From assembly GCA_027886175.1 (NCBI GenBank), contig JAJNNQ010000044.1:1-64000 (forward strand): a stretch of DNA of 64,000 nucleotides. The letters are read 5' to 3'. This document shows, piece after piece, positions 46,601 through 58,600 of this stretch. Positions within the stretch are counted from its first letter, which is position 1; the number at the start of each line of letters is the position of its first letter. The stretch is from Phylloscopus collybita (taxonomy: Eukaryota > Chordata > Aves > Passeriformes > Phylloscopidae). A program made the translations under genes and the position numbers. A model generated the notes under the pieces. The model did not search any database and had not been told where the DNA came from. It was given only the letters and a program-made list of their open reading frames with translations.

Positions 46601-49600
46601 CAGTCTCTTCCTGGAGTTCCACGGGCAAGAAAACCTCCTGGCTTTTCTCACAGCAGCTCTGAGTTCTCTAAAGCCGAGCCCAAATCACCGTGCTACCAAA
46701 AAAATCACACTGCTACTGTGTGAGCAGTGAGGGGCTCCGTGCAGCCCCTGGCCTTGAGCCAGGGCAAGAGGGGCTGGGCTGGATGGGCCCCGTGTCTTGG
46801 TGTCCCCCCCACCGAGGGGCTGTCCCCACCTCTGAGGGGCTGTCCCCACCTCTGAGGGGCTGTCCCCCCCACCGAGGGACTGTCCCCACCTCTGAGGGAC
46901 TGTCCCCCCCACCTCTGAGGGACTGTCCCCACCTCTGAGGGACTGTCCCCACCTCTGAGGGGCTGTCCCCACCTCTGAGGGACTGTCCCCCCACCGAGGG
47001 GCTGTCCCCCCACCGAGGGACTGTCCCCCCCACCACCGAGGGACTGTCCCCACCTCTGAGGGGCTGTCCCCCACCTCTGAGGGGCTGTCCCCCCCACCAC
47101 TGAGGGACTGTCCCCCCCACCGAGGGGCTGTCCCCCCACCGAGGGGCTGTCCCCCCACCGAGGGGCTGTCCCCACCTCTGCTCAGCTCGGGCAGTGCAGA
47201 TTGCTTTGCTAAAGCAGCAGAGCCGTAAATAAAGCCGCGGAGAGGCCCGGGGTGGGTGTCACGCTCCAGCACCCGCAGGAACAGGTGGCTCTGGGTGGCT
47301 TTGGGCTGGGATGCTGGGGAGAGGGAGGGAAGGAAGGGGAAGGGGCAGGGGCAGGAATGCACTGCTGCTGCTCTGCTGCTGCTGCTGCAGCGTTTTTCTA
47401 GGAGCAGCCGCTGCTGCCGGATGCATCAACGCTGCGGAGCCGTGCCCCGGCCCGTTTGTCGCAGTCTATTAGGAGAGACGCAATCCATCCTGCGCTTTAT
47501 GGGGCTGTGCTTTAACCCCGTCCCTGCCTCGCTCCCCTCTCCTCCGCCCGCCCTCCCTGCCTTTGTCTGCCTCTGCCGGCCCCAAAGGCAGCCCCGAAGC
47601 CCTCGGGTGGGGTTTTGACCCTCCCCAAAGGCTCCCTGAGGGCGGGGGTTGATCCCGCAGCTCTCCCCACGGGTGGGATTTCGCTGGGGTGGGGGGAGAT
47701 GCTCCCCCTCCCACACGGCTGCTCCGTCCTTGCTCCATGAAAACTCCAGAGCCGGATCTCCAGGCGGGGGCCGGCTCTGCCTCACCCCGCGCAGGAAAAG
47801 TTGCCCCAGTTGCACCGAATCCCCCTCTTCCTCAGCCAGCAATAAAGTGGGAATTCTGGAATTTGGAATTTCCGTGCCTTTCTGTCAGCTGCAGCCGCCG
47901 CCTCGCTCCATCTCCTAAACCCCAGATTATTAAAAATCCTCACCCCCCCACCACCCAGAACTGCATTAAAAGGTTTTTCCCTCTTCTCCCCGGGCTCCCA
48001 GAGCCCTGCCCCGTTCCCCACCCCACGGAGCCCCGGCCCTGCAGCCGCCTCTCCCCCCTCGCCCGCCGCAGGACGGGCCCGTAAAACACAGAACGCATTT
48101 ATTCCCCATTTTCTAAATTGTTTCATTTCAGAGGTTCACAAACGAGGACCACCTGGCGGTTCATAAACACAAGCATGAGATGACATTGAAATTCGGCCCC
48201 GCTCGCACCGACTCCGTCATCATCGCAGGTATGTGCCCGGCCAGCGCCCCGCAAGATTGATGCCAGGGACCAGATGCACTGCAAAACCCATAAAACCTCC
48301 TGTGATCTGCATTTAATCAGGGGGAGAGGAAAGCCAGAGGCTTCCAAGTTCTTTCTTTTTTTATGGTAGTATCAGGTTTTGTGGGGTTTGGTGGGGGGTG
48401 GGGGTTTTTTAATTTTTTTTTTTTTAATTTTTTTTTTAAGCTCTCGCCCTTTTTTATTAAAGGCTGGAGGATTTATGGCCAGAAGGGCTTTCACGTCTCT
48501 GTGTGTGCTTTGAGGACGATGAACCAAACCTGACAGAGCAGCTTCCCCTCTCAGCCCAGGTGTCAATTTTCCCGAGCTTTTAGGAAGCTGCAGTTAATAA
48601 ATTAAAGCGCCTCCGAGCGCAGCCGGGCTGCAGAGCCCCAGCCAGGAGCTCCCACAGCACCTGGGCCATGCAGCCTCTCTAGAGCTGGGGGGGAACCCAA
48701 ACCCAAACCCCACAGCTCTTTGTCTGGCAGGTTCCAGAGTCCCTCCTGTCCCTTTTGTGTCGCTGCTGGGTGAGGAGGCGGCAGAGGGGCCGCGCTGCCT
48801 GCGGGGTTTGTCGGGGAGAACAAAGCTGCTGCTGCTGCTGCTGCTGCTGCTGCAGCCTGGCGCCTTCCTCCCGCTCACCCGCAGCCCCAGCCCCGCGCCG
48901 AGGCACGGAATGGCATCCACTTGGTTTCTGAAGGGTTTGGAGAGAATTGTGGCCCTGGGCTGGAAGCTGCTGAGGATTCATTCCCAGTGGGATCACCCCG
49001 TGGGGCAGGAGCTGACAGGAACTCGGGGTCCTGAGTCACTTGTGCTGGGCTGCAGCCCTTGGCAGGCAGGGAGCACAGCGGGGTCCCTGCGGGGCAGGTC
49101 AGGAACGGGGCCAGAGCCCCCCTGATCCCCCCACAGCCCCCAGGGCCAGAACTCCTCTGCCTGGCAAAGCCTGAGGGGATGGAACGCTGCAGGAGCACAG
49201 GGAACGGGCTCACTCCTGACACTCTGGGGATGCTCGGGGGTAAAAGACAAAAAAACCCAAACAAACCCAATTTCTCCTTGGCCAGCTCAGGAGCAGCTAA
49301 ACCCCAAACAAACCAAATTTACCCCTGGCCAGCTCAGGAGCAGCTAAACCAAACCCCCCAAACCCAATTTCTCCCTGGCCAGCTCAGGAGCAGCTAAACC
49401 CCCCAAACCCAATTTCTCCCTGGCCAGCTCAGGAGCAGCTAAACCCCCCAAACCCAATTTCTCCCTGGCCAGCTCGGGAGCAGCTAAACCCCAAACAAAC
49501 CCAATTTCTCCCTGGCCAGCTCAGGAGCAGCTAAACCCCCCAAACCCAATTTACCCCTGGCCAGCTCAGGAGCAGCTAAACCCCAAACAAACCCAATTTC

Positions 49601-52600
49601 TCCCTGGCCAGCTCAGGAGCAGCTAAACCCCAAACAAACCCAATTTCTCCCTGGCCAGCTCGGGAGCAGCTAAACCCCAAACAAACCCAATTTCTCCCTG
49701 GCCAGCTCGGGAGCAGCTAAACCCCAAACAAACCCAATTTCTCCCTGGCCAGCTCAGGAGCAGCTAAACCCCAAACAAACCCAATTTCTCCCTGGCCAGC
49801 TCGGGAGCAGCCAGCCCCAAGCCAGGGGCCCAGTGTCTGACACAGCCCGGGGTGTGAGGGCTGTGACCCCTGCTGGCTCTCAGCACTGAGATCCGGGCTG
49901 TTACTGCCTGGAATTCCATCCATGCCGGGGGTTTTTCCAGCCACCGTTTTGTCCCTGGGATTTCACCCGAGGCCGTGTGGCAGCAGCAGGACCTGGCCCC
50001 GCCAGGAGGGTCACCAAGAGCCCTTCTGGCAGCGGGGACAGGGGTTTGTTTTTGTGGGGATGGCACCTGTGGGGCAGGGCCGGTGCTGGGGCTGGGACTG
50101 GGGAAGGACAGGAGCACGGCGGGGAGGGGCCAGGCTTTGTTTGTGGAAATCTCTGCGGCTCGGGAGGGCAATGCTGAGCACAGAACGATCCCAAAAGAGC
50201 CCTGAGAGCTGTTAAAGCCCTGGAAAAACAACCTCCTGCGGAGAGATTTGGTTGATGGAGTTCCTGGGTTTTATGGATTGGGATCTGGGGGGAAGCAAAG
50301 GGTGCCCAGAGGGGGATTTTGCTTCAATGGCAAACCCAGCAGAGGGAGGCTGTGGAGCCGGGCTGAACCATCCCAGGGATGCTCTTTGTGCTGGAAAATC
50401 CCGCTGTTTTCCTGCGGGATGGATCCTTTGGGGTGATTCCCGATGGAATTGGAGGCTGGCTGGAGCAGGGAGGTTTCCTTGTGCCTCTCTGGGCTGGGTG
50501 ATGGCCAGACAGGGCACAGCTCCTCGTGGTGGTGTGGTGGGGAGCGGTCCCACAGGGGGGGCTGGACAGCGGGAATGGCTGCGGGGTTTGGGATTGGGAA
50601 TGGCTGTGGGGTTGGGAATGGCTCTGGGATTGGGATTGGGAATGGCTGTGGGGTTTGGGATTGGGAATGGCTGTGGGGTTTGGGATTGGGAATGGCTGTG
50701 GGGTTGGGAATGGCTCTGGGATTGGGATTGGGAATGGCTGCGGGGTTTGGGATTGGGAATGGCTGTGGGGTTGGGAATGGCTCTGGGATTGGGATTGCGA
50801 ATGGCTGCGGGGTTGGGAATGGGAATGGGAATGGGATTGAGAATGGCTCTGGGATTGGGATTGGTAATGGCTGTGGGGTTGGGAATGGCTCCGGGATTGG
50901 GAATGGCTCCGGGATTTGGGGGCTGGGAGCATTCCCAGGGAATGGCTCCGGGATTTGGGGCTGGCAAGGGAGGGGAGAGGCTCTGCCCGGCCCTGGGGCT
51001 GCTCCCTTCAGCTGCTCTCCCCTCTCATCCCTCCCCGTGCTTGTGATTTCAGGGAGGTCAAACTGGATTTTCCCTCCTTGTCCAGCTGAGGATGGGGCAG
51101 AACCCCGGGCTGGGAGGGATGGGAGGGGATGGGAACTCCACAGCCGGGAATTGACAGAAATCCTCTTGCTCCAGCCGTTATTTCTTTAAACACCAGAGAA
51201 ACAAAGCCAACAAGAAATGACTGTCCCCGTTCCCAAGTGCCACTTGCTGTCCCCAGGGTGACACACACATTTCCCACTGAAGGCCTGGGCTGGGTGAAAT
51301 GCCATTTTTGGCCTCTCCCTGACCAGTTCTCGGTGTTCCAACCCAAACCAGATCAGACTCCGACCCCGACCCGGTTCCTGAAGAACTGTGAGGAGGTGGG
51401 ACTCTTCAACGAGCTGGCCAGCTCCTTCGAGCACGAGTTCAAGAAAGCTGCTGAGGATGATGAGAAAAAGGCAAGAGGCTGTGGCTGCCCTGGGAGGACT
51501 GGGAGGGACTGGGGACGGCCCCTGTGAAGGGCACAGGCCCCTGGCAGGATTTGCTGGCCTCTGATTTTTGTAACTCGGGTGACTTTGGCTGCTTTCCCCA
51601 CTGATCCCAGGCCTGCAGAGAGCAGATTTAATGGTTTATTATTCCTTTGGCTTTTCGCTTCGAAAAAAAAAGAGGGGAAATAGAGAGGGGGGGTGCCCAA
51701 AGCACCCCAGAGCTCGGGAAGGAGCTGCAGGACGCTGGGGACACCCGGGATGGGAGCAAAAACCCCCGGGGGCCGAGAGCCGCCGGGATTGTGCCTCGGA
51801 GGGGCCGGCACGGGGGAAAGGACCGCACCTTCCCTTGCCAGCTGGGTGGAAAAGAGCAGCTTTTCCTAACAAAGAGCTCTCTGCTCCGCCAGCGCCATCG
51901 ATCCAGGCTGCCCCCGCAGCCCGGCGAGCGCCAGGGGCTGAAGGACAACGGGATCTCATCAGAAAGCAGCTAATTAAGGACATTTCCAGCCCCCCGCCCC
52001 CTCCCTTGCCTCGGCGGGCTCGGAGCAGCAGCAGATGCGTGCTGGGCTCTCAGCCTGGCACATACATTTACTAAATTGATGTATGTCCGTACATACGCTC
52101 GCAGTCAGCGGCGCTGCTCGGAAATAAACTGCGGGAGCCGAGCCGCGTAAATCTTCCCGAGATGGGGAACGGAGGAATTCAGAATTAAAACTGAAACCTG
52201 GCTTCCCCCCCGCTCTCCCCCCCCTCGCCAATAACAGGCTCTTTAAACCGAAATTGATCTCTCTCATTGGTATGCGGCTGCTGCAAAGGCTCCTGCCCTT
52301 TGTTCTGGGAGCGGGGAGCGGGGAAGGGGCTGCGGGAAGGAGGATTTTTTCGCATTTTCGCTTTTTTTTTATTTTTTTTATTTTTCCGCTTTTTTTTTTT
52401 TTTTTTTTTGTCGCACGTGGAATCGCCGAGCAGCCCCGGGGAGACCACCCAGCCCTGGGCTCTCCCAGCCCTGCGGCCCCGGGGTCGTTGCTCCTGGGAT
52501 TGGCTTTAGGACGGCTCAGCCGAAATATTCTTAAGGAATTATTCCTGAATCTTCCTTTGGCGCGGAGCTGGGGAGGTGCCGGCGCTGAGGGAAGGATTGT

Positions 52601-55600
52601 CCCTGCTCAGAGCCCTGTCGGGCCGAGCTCAGCTGGGCACTGCCCGGAGCTGGGCGTGCAGCGTCCAGATCCGTGTTTGTCCTCCCGTTTGCAAGGGTGG
52701 TCTCGCACCAGCGCCGTTAATTAAAAACACAGGCGCAGCGGGAGCTTCCCCGGAGGCGCTTTAAGCGGTTTGAAACTTCCCTGCATGTTAATCCCGGCTC
52801 CTTTGTAATTCCCGCAGCAGCGTCTGTGCTCTAAAAGGGCAGGTAAATGGTTATTGCTGCACCTACCGCCAGCAAAACCGCCCGGGGGAATCAGCGAGCG
52901 GCAGAGCTGGGGCTGCACTGCATTCCCCCAAAAACACCCCAGACCGAGGGGCTGGGGCTGCATCCCCCCCCCAAAAACACCCCAGACCGAGAGGCTGGGG
53001 CTGCATCCCCCCCCCAAAAACACCCCAGACCGAGAGGCTGGGGCTGCATCCCCCCCCCAAAAACACCCCAGACCGAGAGGCTGGGGCTGCATCCCCCTCC
53101 CCAAAAACACCCCAGACCGAGAGGCTGGGGCTGCATCCCCCCCAAAAACACCCCAAATGAGGAGCTGGAGCCTCGCTTTTCTCTAAACCATCCACGTTTA
53201 CCCTTTTAGTGCTGGGATGGATGGAGCAGGGATGGAACTGGGATGGAACTGGGATGGAACTGGGATGGAACTGGGATGGAACTGGGATGGATGGATGGAG
53301 CAGGGACGGATGCAGAACAGGCAGGACAAGCAGCTGTCTGGGCTGTTTTAGGGACAGTTTCCCGTGCCTGGACAGGAGGAGGGACCAGGTGATTTGCAAG
53401 GTCTGGAGCAGCATCCTTGCTGCTCCACGTCTGGGACAGGGACAGTTGTCCCTTCAATTCCATTGTCCCCTCAGCCCCGCTGTCCCCTTGCCTTGCTGTC
53501 CCCTCAGCCCCGCTGTCCCCTCAGCCCCGCTGTCCCCTCAGTCCCGCTGTCCCCTCAGTCCCGTTGTCCCCTCAGCCCCGTTGTCCCCTCAGTCCCGCTG
53601 TCCCCTCAGCCCCGCTGTCCCCTCAGTCCCGCTGTCCCCTCAGTCCCACTGTCCCCTCAGCCCCGCTGTCCCCTTGCCTTGCTGTCCCCTCAGCCCCGTT
53701 GTCCCCTCAGTCCCACTGTCCCCTCAGCCCCGTTGTCCCCTCAGCCCCGCTGTCCCCTCAGTCCCGTTGTCCCCTCAGCCCCGCTGTCCCCTCAGCCCCG
53801 CTGTCCCCTCAGTCCCGCTGTCCCCTTGCCTTGCTGTCCCCCTGCCCTTCCCTGTCCCCTGCTCGTCGTTACCTGGTTCCACTGGGGCACGTGGCACTGC
53901 TGGATCCCAGGGTGGTGGCAAGTGGCCAAGTCCAGGCATATGGTTGGGTTTTATTTTAATGGGGCGCTCATAGATATTTAATAACTTGCATGGCTCTTTG
54001 TTTGCTTTTGATAATCGGGTAATAAAATAATTCAGGCTGATTTATACAATGTTTTACAGCTCTTCTGTGAATGGAAGTGCCTCCTGTAACTCGCAGGCAT
54101 TTGGCTTGGGTACCTGTTCTCCTTAGCAGGGCCCTTTTTATACCAAGAAATCATAATAACAACCCGTGGAGAAGTCATGTGTGTTACTGAGAACCCACAA
54201 ACTGCTGCCATCTGGGGCTGCCTGTTGTTCCTGGGCCTCCGTCTCCGTTTGGCCAGGGCTGGAGCAGCCCCGCTCTCTGCCTCGGGCTCCCAGATGCTGC
54301 TTCAGTACAAATAAATAATAATAATTTGGCAAGAGCTGGGAGCCCGAGCCTCCTCCTCGGGGAGCAGCTGAACGTTTCACAGACAATGAGAGCTGATTGT
54401 CCTTTCAGAGCTGATTTTCCTTTCAGGGCTGATTCTCCTGTCAGGGCTGATTCTCCTGTCAGGGCTGATTGTCCTTTCCCACTGATTGTCCTTTCCCACT
54501 GATTGTCCTTTCCCCAGCTGATTGTCCTTTCCCACTGATTGTCCTTTCCCCGCTGATTGTCCTTTCCCACTGATTGTCCTTCCCAGCTGATTGTCCTTTC
54601 CCACTGATTGTCCTTTCCCACTGATTGTCCTTTCCCAGCTGATTGTCCTTCCCAGCTGATTGTCCTTTCCCACTGATTGTCCTTTCCCACTGATTGTCCT
54701 TTCCCACTGATTGTCCTTCCCAGCTGATTGTCCTTTCCCCACTGATTGTCCTTTCCCAGCTGATTGTCCTTTCCCCACTGATTGTCCTTTCCCACTGATT
54801 GTCCTTTCCCACTGATTGTCCTTCCCCCACTGATTGTCCTTTCCCACTGATTGTCCTTCCCCACCGATTGTCCTTCCCCCACTGATTGTCCTTTCCCACT
54901 GATTGTCCTTTCCCCACTGATTGTCCTTCCCAGCTGATTGTCCTTTCCCCCCTGCAGGGCTCCGGGGCCCTGGACATGTCCCTGCCCTCCACCCCAGACA
55001 TCAAGATCAAGGAGGAGGAGCCGGTGGAGGTGGACTCGTCCCCGCCGGACAGCCCCGCGTCCCGGCCCCGCTCGCCCCAGCTCAAGGACAAGGTGGGGCT
55101 GTCCCCAGGGGCTGCTGCTGTCCCTTGGCTGTGTGGGACCGAGCTGTGGGGCCAAAGCCTGAGCGGGGCTCCTTGGGGCTGAGCTGGGCTCCTTGGGCCC
55201 GAGCGGGGCTCCTTGGGGCTGAGCTGGGCTCCTTGGGGCCTGAGCTGGGCTCCTTGGGGGCTGAGCTGGGCTCCTTGGGGCTGAGCTGGGCTCCCTGGAG
55301 CCTGAGCTGGGCTCCTTGGGGCCTGAGCTGGGCTCCTTGGGGGCTGAGTTGAGCCTCTGAAGGGACAGACAGAGGGGCTGGAAATTCACCCCTTCCTAAA
55401 ACGTCCTGAATGGAGAGGCTGGAGCTTCTGAAACAGCCCGAGCTGAGGGGCTGGAGCTTCACCTCGCTGTAAAACACCCCCAGTGGAGGGGCTGGAGCTT
55501 CCCCCTCCTGCCCGTGTGCCGTGGGTGGTGTGCTCCCCTCAGCCTCTGCGGCTCAGGGATGTTTTCCGCCTGCAGGAGGAAGCGTGGTGTGGGTGATGGT

Positions 55601-58600
55601 GAGCTGGTGATCAGCAGCCCCTGTTCTGTCTTCTGCCCTGCAGGAGCTGCCCTCCAAGCCGCTGCTGCTCTCCACGCCCACGCCCACCATCGTGCGGCCG
55701 GGCTCGCTGCCGCTGCACCTGGGCTACGACCCCCTGCACCCCACGCTGCCCTCGCCCACCTCCGTCATCACCCAGGCCCCCCCCTCCAACAGACAGCTGG
55801 GGTGAGTGCGGGCAGGGAGCCCTCCCCGGGTGGAGCTGAGGCCCTGGAGGAATTCCCTGAGCGCCAGCAGCGCCGGGGCTTTCAGCAGGGGCTGCTCTGC
55901 TCAGGGCTGCTGGGGGCTGCTCACGGCTGCTCGCGGCTGCTGACGCCCCGGCTGCGGCAGCGCAGCGGGGTGGCAGCGCAGCAAGCAGGAACTAATTGTC
56001 CTGGAGGTAGGAAACGAGGCAGAACTCAGTGAAACGAGGCGAAGCTCACCGCAGGGAGAGATGAAAGCGCTCCCTGAGCTCGGCGCGGCGCCTGGCAGAG
56101 CCTGGCCAGCCGAGGGGAACTGTCTGCAGCTGGGATGGCTGGGGACTGTCTGCAGCTGGAGTGGCTGGGGGTTGTCTGCAGCTGGGATGGCTCAGGGATT
56201 GTCTCGGGCAGTGTTTGGTGCCTCTGAAGCGTCACCAGAGCTGCTGGCCCTGCCTCGGGGGCTGCTTGCCCCGGCACAGCTCAGGACCTGCCCCTGGTTG
56301 CCCGCGGAGCTGCGGCTCTGAGCTGGGAAGGGAAGGGAAGGGAAGGGAAGGGAAGGGAAGGGAAGGGAAGGGAAGGGAAGGGAAGGGAAGGAGCCTGGGG
56401 ATGCAGGGATCACCCCGAGCCTCGGGAGGTGCAGGTTTGGCCCTGCCAGGCCCTCGTGAGCCTGGAGAGTTGTGCAGGGGCTGTTTGTGTCTGCAGGTCT
56501 CCCACGGGCTCCCTCCCGCTCGTCGTGCAGCTCGCCAACGGCCAGGCCATGCCCGTGCTGCCCGGCCCCCCCGTGCAGATGCCGTCTGTCATTTCGGTGA
56601 GAGAAGCTTCCAGAGCTGCTGCCCCAGCAGGGACGGGCCCTGCCCCGGCCGGGCGCTGCCTTTGCCCCCATCGCTCCCGCTCCGAGCCCAGAGCCGGCTG
56701 CGGGAGGAGCAGGGAGAGGAGGGGCAGCTCCGGCAGGGCAGTGCGGATCACAGCAGAGGGCAGCGAGTCTGGAGAGATCCAAAGCTGTGCCTGGACAGAT
56801 GGCAGGCGCTGCCAGGCCGGGGCTGGAGCCGCAGGAGCCCCGAGGAGGAGCTGCTTCCATTTGGAACAGCCCAGCTCACAGGGAAGGTGTCCGGCTGTGC
56901 CGGGCAGGGAGCGGCACCTGCAGCCCGGGCTGGCCTCCCCACAGCCCCAGGGGGCTCCCAGCTTGTGGGTTTTGCTACCCGAGGGAGGTTAAAAACATTT
57001 CCAAGTTCTCCAAATTTTCCCTCCCTTATTTTGAGGGAGAATGCTCCAGAGGGGGACACAGTGCCACAGATCCAGAGGGGATTTGTACGGGAAGGGAAGG
57101 GAAGGGAAGGGAAGGGAAGGGAAGGGAAGGGAAGGGAAGGGAAGGGAAGGGAAGGGAAGGGAAGGGGCAGCCCTTTCCCTGCGCTCTGTGCTGGCTGATC
57201 CCGGCACGGCTGTGGGTGACAGCAGCAGTAAGGGGTGGCTGGAGTTCAGGCCTTTGTCAGGATTTACAGCCCCGCTCTGCCAGGGAGCTCCTGCAGAGCT
57301 GCTCCACATCCCAACCCTGCTGTCCCTGCTCCCCTCGCAGCTGGCCCGGCCCATGGCCATGGTGCCCAACATCCCTGGCATCCCCGGGCCCCCCATCAAC
57401 AGCAGCGGGTCCCTCTCGCCCTCCGGGCTGCCGGTGCACTCTGAAGCCAAGATGGTGAGTGGCAGGGAGGGGCTGGGCACCGCTGGGCCGGACACTGCTG
57501 TCCTTTGGGCCGGACACTGCTGTCCCCTGGGCCGGACACTGCTGTCCCTTGGGCCGGACACTGCTGTCCTCTGGGCTGGACACTGCTGTCCTCTGGGCCG
57601 GACACTGCTGTCCCTTGGGCCGGACACTGCTGTCCCTTGGGCCGGACACTGCTGTCCTCTGGGCTGGACACTGCTGTCCCTTGGGCCGGACGCTGCTGTC
57701 CCTGGGCTGGACACTGCTGTCCCTTGGGCCGGACACTGCTGTCCCTGGGCTGGACACTGCTGTCCCTGGGCCGGACACTGCTGTCCCTGGGCTGGACACT
57801 GCTGTCCCCTGGGCCGGACACTGCTGTCCCTTGGGCCGGACACTGCTGTCCCTGGGCTGGACACTGCTGTCCCCTGGGCCGGACACTGCTGTCCCTTGGG
57901 CCGGACACTGCTGTCCCTTGGGCTGGACGCTGCTGTCCCTGGGCTGGACACTGCTGTCCCTTGGGCTGGATGCTGCTGTCCCTGGGCTGGACTCTGGTGT
58001 CCCTGGGCCGGACACTGCTGTCCCTGGGCTGGACACTGCTGTCCCTTGGGCCGGACACTGCTGTCCCTTGGGCCGGACACTGCTGTCCCCTGGGGCAGCC
58101 CGGCTGGGGGTGGCTTTGGCTGGACTGGAGTCCGGCGCGGTGCCCATTGCCAGCAGGGTGGCTGCAGGGTGGCAGGAGCTGCTGGGAGCCCTGACAGCTC
58201 CTCTGATGTCCCTTTTGCTTCCCTGGCAGAGGCTGAAGGCCAGCCTGGCAGCATCATCCTCGCTGAACGGCGGCGGGCTGGCGGCGGGCTCGGCCAGCAG
58301 CATGGTGACCGCGCGGCCGGAGCAGAGCCAGACCCTGGTGCAGCACCCCGACGCCCCATCCCCGGCCCAGCCACAGGTCTGTGCTGCTGCTGCTGCTGCT
58401 GCTGCTGCTCCCCCGGGGCTGGGCTGGGCCTGCTGGGGCTCCCGGGGTTGGGCAAGGAGGAGAAAACCTCGCAGCGTCCTTCCCCCCGGCAGCACGGGTT
58501 AAATCCTTGTTTTTCCAGGCACTCCCAGCCCACCAGGCACGGGCTCCAGCCCCGTTCATCTGCCTGGTGAGCTGTGGAGCTGGGAAGGGACATTTCCCCT

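Noticed and set aside
51471..51527. Extension of ATF7 exon 3 past the GC dinucleotide
   Set aside because: Continuing gives ARGC... and a stop at 51524, with no link to the next conserved exon; a GC donor explains the conserved frame better.
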